In this document: piece by piece, positions 6,063 through 15,200 of the stretch
Layout of the letters: each line of letters opens with the position of its first letter
Numbering within the stretch: the first letter of the stretch is position 1
Notes under the pieces: model-generated
Seen by the model: only the letters and a program-made list of their open reading frames with translations
The model's database searches: none
Told to the model about the DNA's origin: nothing
Source: Opitutia bacterium
GTDB taxonomy: Bacteria; Verrucomicrobiota; Verrucomicrobiia; Opitutales; Opitutaceae
Assembly (NCBI GenBank): GCA_016217595.1
Contig: JACRHS010000021.1
Span: forward strand, 124,001-188,000
Reading direction: 5' to 3'
DNA length: 64,000 bases
Made by a program: the position numbers and the translations under genes

Positions 6063-8207
6063 ATGCCAAACCAGTCCGCGAGCATCTGGGAAACGTTATG
6101 CGAAACCTTCGATGAGAAGTTGCCACGGCGGACCGCCGTCGCGCTCAAGCCGACCGATTCGACCATTCTCTACGCCTATCCGGCCAGCCTCGGGAAGATC
6201 GGCTGGTTTTTCGATGATCGCATCCAGTCGGGCTACGACGAGACGGTCGCTTTCGAGTGTTACCTCGGGCCGTGGCTGAGCCGGGGTGTCGCCCCGCAAC
6301 CCGTCGCGCATTCCAGCTTTGTCTGGGCCACGCAGGAGTATCGTCCCGACTTGGTGCAACGGCGGGCGCTGTACTCCGACCACGGACTGATCGTGCAGGA
6401 ACGTTTCGGGCGCGCCGTGGAAGGAGCGTTCACCTGGCAATTCGAGTTTGGCAACCGGGCGCTTCAAGTCTGTGCCCGCAGCCTTTTCGTGGTCTTGAAA
6501 GCGCGCCGTGGCTTGGGCGGGATACGGCGCGAGGGCGATTGTTTCGTGGGTAAGGAAGTCGCGTTGACGGCGGCCGCCCGGACGTGGGGTGCCTACGACC
6601 ATCTCGAAAACGTCGAGCGCGATATCATGGCGGGCCAGCTCTCCGGCCGGGCCGACGGCGATCGCTATTTGATTCTGGAGGTGCCGCTGAGCGTGCCGCC
6701 CCAAGGTCGGCAGGATTTCGCATTAGGCCTGGCCTTCGGCGACGCCGGTGCCGCCACCCGCGCCCGCGAAGTGCCGGAACTCGCCGCCCCGATTCGCGAG
6801 CGGTGGGATGCCTGGCTCCAGTCGTTGCCGGCGGCGGAGTTTCGCAGTCCGGAGGAGGCGTTGGCGTACTATAAATGCTGGTGGATCGTGCGGCTGAATT
6901 ACTACACCAGCCCGCGATTCGGGCACATGGTGTGCGAGGCGTTGCCCGTGTATCGCGGCTACTGGCTGTGGGGCTTGGACGCGTCGGAGTGGCATTCGGA
7001 TCAGGATACGCATCAAACCTCAGTGCACATCCGCCAGGCGTTGGAGCTCTTCCTCGCGCACCAACGTGCCGACGGGTATGTGACGCACGCGATGTATCTC
7101 GACGAGGAAAAGCTCGGTGAGCGCTGGAGCCAGCGCGACCTCACACAGACGCCGCATATTCCGTGGGTGGCCTTGCGCTATGCCGAATGCACGGGCGATC
7201 ACTCGGCGCTGGCCCGCTGGTACCCGCAGCTGGTGCGGTTCTACGATTACCTTTGCCGCACCCGCGATCAGGCGTTTCGCAACCTGCACTTGTGGGCAAT
7301 CCTGTCCTCGTTCGATACCGGGCTCGATACGACGGCGGCGTTTCAGAAAGTCACGTATGGCGACGCGGACGGGAAGGAAGCCTATTGCTACCCGGCGATC
7401 TTCGCCGCCGAACGCTGCCGGTACGAACAAGCGTTGGCGCGCATGGCCGAGCTGCTCGGCACGGGCGAACAGGCGCGCTGGCTGGCCGCCGCCGAGCAAA
7501 CGCGACAAGCCATGGACGCGGTGCTCTGGGATACCCATCGCAACTGGTACGGCGTGTTGCACGCCGACGGCACGCTGGACACTCGTGTCGGCGTCGATGG
7601 GCTTTTCCCGCTGGCCTATGGCCTGGTCGGACCGGAGCGGGCCGCCGCCGCGCGGGAGAACGTTCACGCCTTGATCGGCCACTACGGCATTCATACCGTG
7701 GCGCCCGGGGAACGCGGTTACGAAGCGCATCACTATTGGCGCGGTCCGGCATGGCCGAAATCGTGCGCGATGGGACTTGTCGCGGCGCGTCGGTATTACC
7801 CGGAGTTGGTGGAGCCGGCGCTCGCGAGCACGCTGCGGATGCTGCTGCGCTGGCCGAGCGTGTGGGAATGCTTGAACGCCGAGACCGGCGACGTGGCGCG
7901 GGGCGACCAAGGGCTGTGCGCAACCCCGGTCATCGCGTCCAACGTCGGGGCGGGAGAGGCATTGGGTGCGCTGCTGACCGTTCGCGGCGTGGACATGCTG
8001 GCCTTCGACGGCACGCTGCGCCTCGCCCCGGTGCGGAATTTTCACTGGGCCGGCCTGCGACTCGATCTGCAACAGCGCGATGGAGCCTGGCAAGTGACGG
8101 TGCGCGCCGCCGAAAAAACCGCCGGCACGCTCCGCCTGCGCACAGTCTCGGGTCAGCTCGTGGCGCTGGAAGTGATCGCCGGGCGCAGCTACACGGTATC
8201 GGAATAA
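6063..8207 (+). CDS. GH63-like (alpha/alpha)6 glycoside hydrolase
   Basis: 714 residues with a well-placed AGGAG 8 bases before the ATG. An N-terminal beta-rich region (to about residue 265) precedes an (alpha/alpha)6-barrel. The barrel carries WGLDASEWHSDQD near residue 305 (candidate acid Asp), WAILSSFDTGLD near 413 and YWRGPAWPKSCAMG near 560, features seen in GH63 and related inverting alpha-glucosidases and mannosylglycerate hydrolases. No signal peptide, so it is probably cytoplasmic and acts on small alpha-glycosides. The substrate cannot be read from sequence. It stands alone, bracketed by palindrome copies 2 and 3, though its codon use is like the chromosome. Confidence 0.8.
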   Translation: MPNQSASIWETLCETFDEKLPRRTAVALKPTDSTILYAYPASLGKIGWFFDDRIQSGYDETVAFECYLGPWLSRGVAPQPVAHSSFVWATQEYRPDLVQRRALYSDHGLIVQERFGRAVEGAFTWQFEFGNRALQVCARSLFVVLKARRGLGGIRREGDCFVGKEVALTAAARTWGAYDHLENVERDIMAGQLSGRADGDRYLILEVPLSVPPQGRQDFALGLAFGDAGAATRAREVPELAAPIRERWDAWLQSLPAAEFRSPEEALAYYKCWWIVRLNYYTSPRFGHMVCEALPVYRGYWLWGLDASEWHSDQDTHQTSVHIRQALELFLAHQRADGYVTHAMYLDEEKLGERWSQRDLTQTPHIPWVALRYAECTGDHSALARWYPQLVRFYDYLCRTRDQAFRNLHLWAILSSFDTGLDTTAAFQKVTYGDADGKEAYCYPAIFAAERCRYEQALARMAELLGTGEQARWLAAAEQTRQAMDAVLWDTHRNWYGVLHADGTLDTRVGVDGLFPLAYGLVGPERAAAARENVHALIGHYGIHTVAPGERGYEAHHYWRGPAWPKSCAMGLVAARRYYPELVEPALASTLRMLLRWPSVWECLNAETGDVARGDQGLCATPVIASNVGAGEALGALLTVRGVDMLAFDGTLRLAPVRNFHWAGLRLDLQQRDGAWQVTVRAAEKTAGTLRLRTVSGQLVALEVIAGRSYTVSE

Positions 8208-8230
8208 ACGGCGCGACGAGAAACGAGGAG

Positions 8231-8293
8231 GCCAAGCCGAAGGAGTCAGTCCAAACAGTGACTACGCCCACTCACTGACTCCCTTTGCGCCCT
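8231..8293. repeat. Long palindromic element, copy 3 (short stem)
   Basis: Arms GGAGTCAGT (8242-8250) and ACTGACTCC (8274-8282) enclose CCAAACAGTGACTACGCCCA plus three bases. The loop (CCAAACAGTGAYTAC) and outer flanks (GCCAAGCCGAAGG; CCCTTTGCGCCC) match copy 2, whereas the stem is different in sequence and shorter. It lies 23 bases after the glycosidase stop and could serve as its terminator. Nothing else is visible in 8208-8409. Confidence 0.8.
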
Positions 8294-8409
8294 TTGCCCC
8301 GTGCTCTCGCCCGTGCGGCCGGCCTCGGCCACGGCGATTGCCAAGCGGATGACGTCATGCCTCGACTCCTGATTCATAACCCAGCGCAGCGAGCAGGCCA
8401 CGCCGACTT

Positions 8410-9972
8410 TTACCAGCCGAGCACGCCCCAGAGTTTGCCTGCGATGATGAGCACGATGAAAACCGTCAGCAGCCAGCCCACGAGGTCCAGCACCAGACCG
8501 GCCCGCACCATGTCTTTGAGCCGGACGTAGCCGGTGCCATAAACCAGCGCGTTGGGCGGCGTCGCCACTGGCAACATGAACGCCATCGAGGCGGAGATCG
8601 CCGCGGCCACCGCCACCGTGACCGGATTCGCGCCCGTCTTCAGCGCAATCGCCACCACCACCGGGACCATCATGGAGGTCACCGCCGTGTTGGACGTCAC
8701 TTCCGTGAGAAAATCGATGAGCACCACCACCGCGAGGACCAGCACCACCGTGGAAGGCGTGCCGAGCAGTCCGACAAACGATGTGGCGATCCACGCCGCC
8801 AGCCCCGTCTTGAACATGGCATCCGAAAGCGCGATACCGCCGCCGAACAGGATCAGCGTGCCCCAATCCACGCACTTCGTGTCCTCCCACGTGAGCAAAA
8901 ACTCGCCGCGGCGCAGGCTGAGCGGAATGAAGAACAACAGCGTGCCGCAGAGCAGACCGATCAGGTACTCGTCGAGCCACACCAGCCGCGTGACCAGTGC
9001 GGCCGGCAGCAGCGCGGGCCAGAAGGGATTCGTCACCCACAGCGTCACCGCGAGCAGGAAGACGGCGATCGTACCTTTCTCCCCGACAGAAAGCGGCCCG
9101 AGCGTGGCGCGTTCCTCCTGCAACCGCGCCTTGCCACCGGGCAGCGCGCGAATCTCCGGCGGGTGCAGGCGCATGAGAACAAACCACGCGACCGGCAGGA
9201 ACAGCAGCACGTAAGGCACGCCAAATTTCATCCAGTCCAGAAAGGTGATCCGGTGGTAAAGCGGATCGTGCGCGAAGGTGGTGTTGAGGATGCCGAGCGC
9301 GATGCCGTTGGGCGGAGTGCCGATGAGCGTGCCCACGCCGCCGATCGACGCCGCCCACGCGATGCCCAACATCAAAGCCGTGCCGTAGCGCGACTCGCCG
9401 GGCTTGGCCTCGATCAACGCGAGCACGCCGAGCCCCAGCGGCAACATCATGGCGGCGGCGGCCGTGTTGGAAATCCACATCGAGATGAACGCCGTCACCA
9501 CCATCATGCCGAACAGCACGGAGCCGGCGCTGTTGGCCAGGTTGCCGCGCGTGAGAAACCAGAGCGTGAAGCGGCGATCCAGTTTCCACTTCTGCATCGC
9601 GCCCGCGATGAGGAAGCCGCCGAGGAAAAGATAGATCACCGGATTGGCGTAGTTGAGCAGCGTGTTCTTCGCGGAGAAATCGAACCGCGTCGCACCCTGC
9701 ACGCCGGTGACGTTCAGCAGCGGAAACAACACCGCCGGCAGCAACGCCGTCGCCGCGAGCGGCACCGCCTCAGTCAGCCACCAGACGATCATCAGCCCGA
9801 GCACGGCGAGCACCGCCTGCATCGATTGAGCCAGCTGCGGCGCGGTCAGCGCGAGCGATGCCGGACCGAGACTCTGTTGCGCCGAGGCGACGAACGTGTC
9901 CGGCGTGGGCAGGCAAAGGACTACCGCAAACAACGCGAGGCCCGCGAGGAAACCGACGGCCTTGATTTTCAT
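8410..9972 (-). CDS. DASS/SLC13-family anion:sodium symporter
   Basis: 520 residues from ATG 9972; an upstream in-frame start would add 33 residues without protein-like character. About 11-12 hydrophobic segments are visible. The two family-specific SNT motifs, each in a hairpin, occur as SNTAAAAMMLPLG in the first half and SNTAVTSMMVPVVVAI in the second; these bind the carboxylate substrate and sodium in SLC13 carriers. GTLIGTPPNGIALG is also characteristic. Likely substrates are C4/C6-dicarboxylates, citrate or sulfate, which cannot be separated by sequence. It is followed upstream by purB on the same strand, 150 bases away, with no functional link. Confidence 0.9.
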   Translation of the reverse strand: MKIKAVGFLAGLALFAVVLCLPTPDTFVASAQQSLGPASLALTAPQLAQSMQAVLAVLGLMIVWWLTEAVPLAATALLPAVLFPLLNVTGVQGATRFDFSAKNTLLNYANPVIYLFLGGFLIAGAMQKWKLDRRFTLWFLTRGNLANSAGSVLFGMMVVTAFISMWISNTAAAAMMLPLGLGVLALIEAKPGESRYGTALMLGIAWAASIGGVGTLIGTPPNGIALGILNTTFAHDPLYHRITFLDWMKFGVPYVLLFLPVAWFVLMRLHPPEIRALPGGKARLQEERATLGPLSVGEKGTIAVFLLAVTLWVTNPFWPALLPAALVTRLVWLDEYLIGLLCGTLLFFIPLSLRRGEFLLTWEDTKCVDWGTLILFGGGIALSDAMFKTGLAAWIATSFVGLLGTPSTVVLVLAVVVLIDFLTEVTSNTAVTSMMVPVVVAIALKTGANPVTVAVAAAISASMAFMLPVATPPNALVYGTGYVRLKDMVRAGLVLDLVGWLLTVFIVLIIAGKLWGVLGW

Positions 9973-10121
9973 GCGAAGCAGAGGACGGGGGAAGAGTTGC
10001 TGTTGTCGACACAACTTCACCCATCCCGCGACCAAGCGGCGAGCTTCATTTGCCCAAGCGGTACGCTGCAAAGATACCGCCGGGCGGCATGCGTACCGGC
10101 CATCAACGACCGGCGGTCTCC

Positions 10122-11576
10122 TTACAGCAATTTGCCCGGCTCGTAGTCTGCGGCGCCGCGGTAGCGGCGGGCGAGCGGGCGCACTTGCGCGACAAAGGCG
10201 TCGACCTGGTTGGGCGCCGCGCCCACGTAGCGGTTGTTCTCCGATAGAATTTGGTGCAGCGCTTTTTTGTTGAGACCGATGCGCTTGTCGGCCGCCAGCC
10301 GGCCGAGCAGATCGGCATCGCCGCCAGAACGCATCGCCTTGGCCGCGGCGAGCGCGTGCTCCTTGATGGCCTCGTGCGCAGTCTCACGGCCCGCGCCGTG
10401 TTTCACCGCCTCCATGAGAATCGTGGTGGTGGCGAGGAACGGCAGGTTGCGCTCGTTTTCCGCGGCAATGGTGGCCGGAAACACATCCATCTGCCGCAGC
10501 ACGGTGATGAACGTTTCGAACAAGCCGTCGATGGCGAAAAACGCGTCGGGCAACGCCACGCGCCGCACCACCGAGCACGACACGTCGCCCTCGTTCCACT
10601 GATGCCCGGCGAGACCGGAGGTCATTGTCACGTAGCCGCTGAGGATGGTGGTGAAGCCGCAAATGCGCTCGCAATTGCGGGCATTCATCTTGTGCGGCAT
10701 GACCGACGAACCCACCTGGCCCTTCTGAAAACCTTCGGTGAGCAGCCCCTGCCCCGCCATCAACCGGAGCGTGGTGGCGAAACTCGCCGCCGCCGCCGCA
10801 AGCTGATGCAGCGCGGTGACCACCTCGAAATCGAGACTGCGCGGGTAAACCTGGCCGACGGCGGTGAGCGACGCGTGCACGCCGAGATGCTTGAGGATGC
10901 GCGCCTCCAGTTTTTCCACTTTGTCCGCCTGTCCGCCGAGCAGCGTGAGCTGGTCGAGCTGCGTGCCCACCGCGCCCTTCAGACCGCGCACGGGGTAACG
11001 TTGCACCAACTCCTCCAGGCGCTCGAACCCGAGACGCAACTCCTCGCCGAACATCGCGAGGCGTTTGCCCAGCGTCGTGGGCTGCGCCGGCACGTTGTGA
11101 GTGCGGCCGGTGATCATGAGATCGCGGTGCGCCTCGGCCTGTCGCGCCAACGCGAGGAGCGCGGCGGCGGCCTTGTGCCGGATCAGCAGCAACGAGCGGT
11201 AAATTTGGAGCTGCTCGACGTTCTCGGTGAGATCGCGACTGGTGAGTCCGAGGTGGATGAACTGCCGCTGCGCCAGATCGGAAAACTCCTCGATGCGCGC
11301 CTTCACATCGTGGAGCGTCACGCGTTCGCGCTGGGCGATGGCGGGGAGGTTGACGTTGCCCTTCACGCGCTCGTAATCGCGGATCGCCTCGGCGGGGATC
11401 GGCACGCCGAGATCGCGCTGGGCCTTCATGACGGCGATCCAGAAATCGCGCTCGAGCAGGATGCGACCGTGCTGCGACCAGAGCTCCTTCATCGCCGGCG
11501 AGGTGTAGCGCTCGGCAAGGACATTGGGAATGGCGGTGTCGTCGACAGCGCTGGCGGTGGTTTTCGCGTCTTTCAT
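10122..11576 (-). CDS. purB: Adenylosuccinate lyase
   Basis: 484 residues from ATG 11576; further in-frame starts upstream would run into the preceding gene's other frame and are rejected. The fumarase/aspartase signature GSSVMPHKMN is intact and holds the catalytic loop serine. TGRTHNVPAQPTT carries the second conserved active-site His. The enzyme cleaves SAICAR to AICAR and adenylosuccinate to AMP in purine synthesis. It lies 80 bases downstream of holA on the same strand and may be cotranscribed. The other purine gene in the window, purE (32.1 kb), is separate, so purine genes are scattered. Confidence 0.96.
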   Translation of the reverse strand: MKDAKTTASAVDDTAIPNVLAERYTSPAMKELWSQHGRILLERDFWIAVMKAQRDLGVPIPAEAIRDYERVKGNVNLPAIAQRERVTLHDVKARIEEFSDLAQRQFIHLGLTSRDLTENVEQLQIYRSLLLIRHKAAAALLALARQAEAHRDLMITGRTHNVPAQPTTLGKRLAMFGEELRLGFERLEELVQRYPVRGLKGAVGTQLDQLTLLGGQADKVEKLEARILKHLGVHASLTAVGQVYPRSLDFEVVTALHQLAAAAASFATTLRLMAGQGLLTEGFQKGQVGSSVMPHKMNARNCERICGFTTILSGYVTMTSGLAGHQWNEGDVSCSVVRRVALPDAFFAIDGLFETFITVLRQMDVFPATIAAENERNLPFLATTTILMEAVKHGAGRETAHEAIKEHALAAAKAMRSGGDADLLGRLAADKRIGLNKKALHQILSENNRYVGAAPNQVDAFVAQVRPLARRYRGAADYEPGKLL

Positions 11577-11656
11577 GTCCCCGGGAAAAAGCACGTCCGC
11601 CCAGCGAAAGCCAACGGAAATTATGGCCTGCGTAGCGCGATTGATCCGGCGCCCGC

Positions 11657-12763
11657 TCAACCCGTCCCGAGGCACCGCACCGCCATGTCGCGCAGCACGT
11701 CTTCCTGCTCGTCGGGGCGGCGGATCAGCTCCTCGAAGGCGGCGATGAATTCCTGCTGGTTGTCGATCAGCCGGCGCAACGTGGGCAGCTTGCCCGCGCT
11801 CGCCAGTTTGCCGACATACCACGCGTTCTGACTGAAAAGGTTGAACGAACTTTTCTCCCCCGTCGCCTCGCCGAAACGCACCGCATGCGTCGCCGCCGCG
11901 CTCGGCATGCCGTCGAGTCCGCGCGGCCCCAGCTTCGCCGCGCCGCTGTCGATCAACGCCCGCACCTGGATCAAAATGCGGTTGCGGTTCTGCAACGCCG
12001 AGATCACCGGCCGCGCGTCGCCGCCCGCAAAGAAATGCCGGTGCAACGCCGCGAGCGTCCACCGCAGGTCGCCACTGAAAAACGCCTCCGCCGTCTCGAA
12101 AAAGTCGCCCTCGGCCGCGTTGGGCGTGAGCTCGGCGACATGCGCCTCCTCGATCGCCGCGCCTTCGCCGGCGTACATCGCGAGTTTGCTGACCTCCTCC
12201 ACGAGCAGCCGGGTGTTGAGGCCGACTTTGGCGACCAACAAATCCACCGCGCCCGGCGCAAACCGGGCCCCCAGCGACTTCGCCTCCGCCAACGCCACGC
12301 CGGCCAGCGCCTCGGCCGCGCCGTCGCCGTCGCCGCCCACGAGCGCGAACTCGGCGTTTTTCTCGCACCATTTGGGAAACGCCCGCCGCCGGTCGATCGG
12401 CGCGGCCGTGATCAAGGCGGCCACCTCGGCGGGATTCACCGCCGCGAGCAGCTCCTGCAAATCCTCCACCAGTTTCAACGTGCTCTCCGCGCGCCCCGTG
12501 ACGCTGTCGCCGAGGAAATTCACGTCTTTGAGCCAGACCACGCGTTTGCCGCCGAACATCGACATGGTCTGCACCGATTCGCGGAACCGGTTGATCGCCG
12601 TCTCCACCTCGCCGACATTGGCGGCAAAACCGCTCACGATTTCGCGCGAAAACTCGTCCGCGCCCGACTCGGCGACCATCGTCTCAAACCGCGCCTTGCC
12701 CGCCCGACCGACGAGAAAATCGTCGGGTCCGCAGATAAAAATGAAGCGCGCGTCAGCCGGCAT
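11657..12763 (-). CDS. holA: DNA polymerase III, delta subunit (clamp loader)
   Basis: 368 residues starting MPADARFIFICGPDDFLV. The N-terminal domain has the G-P/x-D-x-F/Y-L-V strand seen in HolA proteins, followed by the strand with KRVVWLKDVNFL that leads into the clamp-opening region, and a C-terminal helical collar domain (RNRILIQVRALIDSG and later helices). The protein opens the beta sliding clamp within the clamp-loader complex. Length agrees with the family (about 340-370). An upstream in-frame ATG at 12799 exists but adds no conserved sequence. Confidence 0.85.
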   Translation of the reverse strand: MPADARFIFICGPDDFLVGRAGKARFETMVAESGADEFSREIVSGFAANVGEVETAINRFRESVQTMSMFGGKRVVWLKDVNFLGDSVTGRAESTLKLVEDLQELLAAVNPAEVAALITAAPIDRRRAFPKWCEKNAEFALVGGDGDGAAEALAGVALAEAKSLGARFAPGAVDLLVAKVGLNTRLLVEEVSKLAMYAGEGAAIEEAHVAELTPNAAEGDFFETAEAFFSGDLRWTLAALHRHFFAGGDARPVISALQNRNRILIQVRALIDSGAAKLGPRGLDGMPSAAATHAVRFGEATGEKSSFNLFSQNAWYVGKLASAGKLPTLRRLIDNQQEFIAAFEELIRRPDEQEDVLRDMAVRCLGTG

Positions 12764-13355
12764 GGGGATGCACGATGCGAACCCGCGAGATGCGAACAAG
12801 AATTAATCGAACGCCGGGCACATGCCCGCCTTCTGGCCTCGCCAGCGGCAGAACAGCGCGGCAGGGCTCAACGCTCTCCGCGGCAAGATCGTTGGCACAC
12901 AATCACACCATGAGTATACGCGCTGCCTGCGTTTTCTTGAGTCATCAAACCCAGCTTCCTTTTGTCACGCACCATGGCTTATTCTCGCATCCGAGATTGC
13001 TGCGCTAAATTGCCTCCGAAAATGATATCTTATTTTTATCCCTCAGTATTTAATGTAATTTATTATCCCATAAAATTTGCCTTTTAGGGAACGGCATCGC
13101 CCGGTTTCCAGGCGCGAATTTTCCTGACGATTTTTGCCACTCGCTTTCGCCAGAGCCCAGTCATAAACGACCGCCTCCAAATTCTATTGCATACACGAAT
13201 ATCCAGCTCATGGTGCGAGGTGTCCTGCTGGTATTGTTTCATATGCGGCCCTCACATTTTGGCACACCACCACTGTCGCACGACGCGGGTGGTAACGCCC
13301 CTCATGATTGCTCCGCTCGTACAAGCGTCCTCAGCCAGAACGTCCTTCTCTTCCT
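12764..13355. other. Long intergenic region without a supported gene
   Basis: 592 bases between divergent holA and sulfatase genes. It contains an AT-rich patch at about 13010-13085 that contrasts with the surrounding GC content and may hold a promoter for the sulfatase, although no confident -35/-10 pair can be named. Short ORFs here have unlikely composition (many Cys/Trp/His) and are not called. Confidence 0.5.
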
Positions 13356-14987
13356 ATGACGACACCCTTTAGCCCGAGCTCCCGAAACGCGGGCGCGCCC
13401 CCCAAGCTACTCCTGCGACACGCAACTCCGAGGCGCGCGACAAAATTGGGGCTGGGCCTCCTCTGTTTTGTTTTGCTCGGGACTGCCGCGCGACTGGTGG
13501 CGGCAGAGACGAAAAACGCGCGCCCGAACGTTCTTTTCATCCTCATCGACGACCATGCGGCCAACATGGTGAGCCTGCTCGCCGAATCGCCCGTGCGCAC
13601 GCCCAACATGGACCGCCTCGCGGCGCGGGGCGCTTGGTTCACGCGGGCCTATGCCGCGGTGCCGACGTGCGCCGCGTCGCGGGCGTCGTTTCTGACTGGC
13701 GTGCTGGCTCACAATTCCGGCGTGTATTTCAACTGCCAGGCGTACCGTCGCACCACGGCTCCGATCGGCCGCGCCGTGACGATGCAGCGTCACTTCCTCG
13801 ATCACGGTTATCTCGTCGCCGGCTTCGGCAAGATCAACCACACCGCCTATCAGGACGACAACCTGTCCGACTACACTCCGGGTTTTTTCAAAGGCCACGC
13901 GAAGAAAAACTACGTCACCCACAATGACGCGGATTTGTTGCGCTACGTAATTCCGGAAACGTTGCGCATACCGACGCCCGAATACCTGCCGACGCGTTTT
14001 GGCGCACTCCCCGACGACTGGGACCGCGACGATCCTGCGAAGTGGCAACAGGACACCGAGCAGGCCAGCCGCGCCATCGCGTTCCTCAAAGACCGCCATC
14101 CGCAGCCCTTCTTTTTGTCGGTGGGTTTCTGGCGTCCGCACTCCGAGCGCATCGTGCCGAAACGCTACTTCGACATGTACCCGCTGGAATCGATCAAGAT
14201 CCCCGCCAGCTATCGGGCGGACGACCTCGAAGACGTGCCCGCCCCCGGCCGCCGCCAGGCCACGCACATGCCCACGCATACCGCCGTCGTTAATGCAGGC
14301 CTCTGGCGCGAGTACCTGCGCTCGTATTACGCCTCCGTCAGCTATGTCGATGAACAGCTGGGCCGGGTGCTGGACGCGCTGGCCGCGAGCCCTCACGCCG
14401 CGAACACCATCGTGGTTTTCGCCTCGGACAACGGCTATAACGGCGGCGAGAAAAACATGTGGGCCAAGTTCGCCCTCTGGGAGCAAACCTGCCGCGTGGT
14501 GTTTGCCATTTCCGCGCCCGGGATGCCGCATCAAATCTCCCCGACCCCCGTCAGTTTGGTGGACATTTACCCCACGCTCATCGCCCTGTGCGGCCTGCCG
14601 CCGCCCGGCGTGCAGACGCTCGACGGAGTGAACCTGACGCCGGTTCTCAAACGCGAAAAACAAGAGCGCGGTGCGCCCGTGATCTCGAGTTTCGGCGTCG
14701 GCAACCATTCCCTCACCGACGGGAGGTATCGGTATATCCGCTACCGCAACGGCGACGAGGAGCTTTACGATCACGAGACCGACCGCTACGAGTTCACGAA
14801 TCTGGCCGACCGCGCGCAATTCGCCGCCATCAAAGCCGGGCTCGCGCGCCAGCTGCCGGCGAAGGACGCCCCCGAGATCGAGCTCGCGGGAAAATGGGAC
14901 GGCTCGGAACTCAACGAAAACGTTTTCAAGCAACTCGCCGAGGACGCCAAGCGCCGTAATTTGCCCCAGAAGATCACTCCGCAATAG
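13356..14987 (+). CDS. Type I (S1) sulfatase, iduronate-2-sulfatase-like
   Basis: 543 residues from ATG 13356, with a basic N-terminus and a hydrophobic stretch (about residues 33-50, ending VAAE) that fits a signal peptide. The metal site begins with NVLFILIDDH. The active-site motif CAASR (Cys105) fits C-x-[P/A]-S-R, whose Cys is oxidised to formylglycine by a maturase not present in this window. FASDNGYNGGEKNMWAKF holds the second metal/substrate loop. It likely removes sulfate from algal or animal polysaccharides in the periplasm, a common trait in this phylum. The substrate is unknown. No sugar-degradation genes are adjacent. Confidence 0.92.
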   Translation: MTTPFSPSSRNAGAPPKLLLRHATPRRATKLGLGLLCFVLLGTAARLVAAETKNARPNVLFILIDDHAANMVSLLAESPVRTPNMDRLAARGAWFTRAYAAVPTCAASRASFLTGVLAHNSGVYFNCQAYRRTTAPIGRAVTMQRHFLDHGYLVAGFGKINHTAYQDDNLSDYTPGFFKGHAKKNYVTHNDADLLRYVIPETLRIPTPEYLPTRFGALPDDWDRDDPAKWQQDTEQASRAIAFLKDRHPQPFFLSVGFWRPHSERIVPKRYFDMYPLESIKIPASYRADDLEDVPAPGRRQATHMPTHTAVVNAGLWREYLRSYYASVSYVDEQLGRVLDALAASPHAANTIVVFASDNGYNGGEKNMWAKFALWEQTCRVVFAISAPGMPHQISPTPVSLVDIYPTLIALCGLPPPGVQTLDGVNLTPVLKREKQERGAPVISSFGVGNHSLTDGRYRYIRYRNGDEELYDHETDRYEFTNLADRAQFAAIKAGLARQLPAKDAPEIELAGKWDGSELNENVFKQLAEDAKRRNLPQKITPQ

Positions 14988-15031
14988 GCGGACGGGGCCG
15001 GGCAGGGGCTTAGCTCATCGTGAGTTGACGC

Positions 15032-15053
15032 GGCGGCATTCGGCGATGCCGCC
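15032..15053. repeat. Short GC hairpin (GGCGGCAT/ATGCCGCC)
   Basis: GGCGGCAT (15032-15039) and ATGCCGCC (15046-15053) form a perfect 8-bp stem with loop TCGGCG in the gap between the sulfatase and malQ. It could be a terminator-like or REP-type hairpin; there is no T-run after it. Confidence 0.6.
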
Positions 15054-15200
15054 CTACAGGCCCAGCCTCGCGCCGCCGGCCCTCGCCCCTTGCATTTCCG
15101 GCTTCGACTTCGGCGGGAGGTTGCGCACGCTCGCTCGCTGATCGGCTGGAAGCGTTCTGTTCACCGTCTCCACCGACCACATCGCTCTTCATTCCTTCGC

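Noticed and set aside
13187-13372. 61-residue ORF upstream of the sulfatase
   Set aside because: Cys/Trp/His-rich composition, no ribosome-binding site, overlaps the sulfatase start region.
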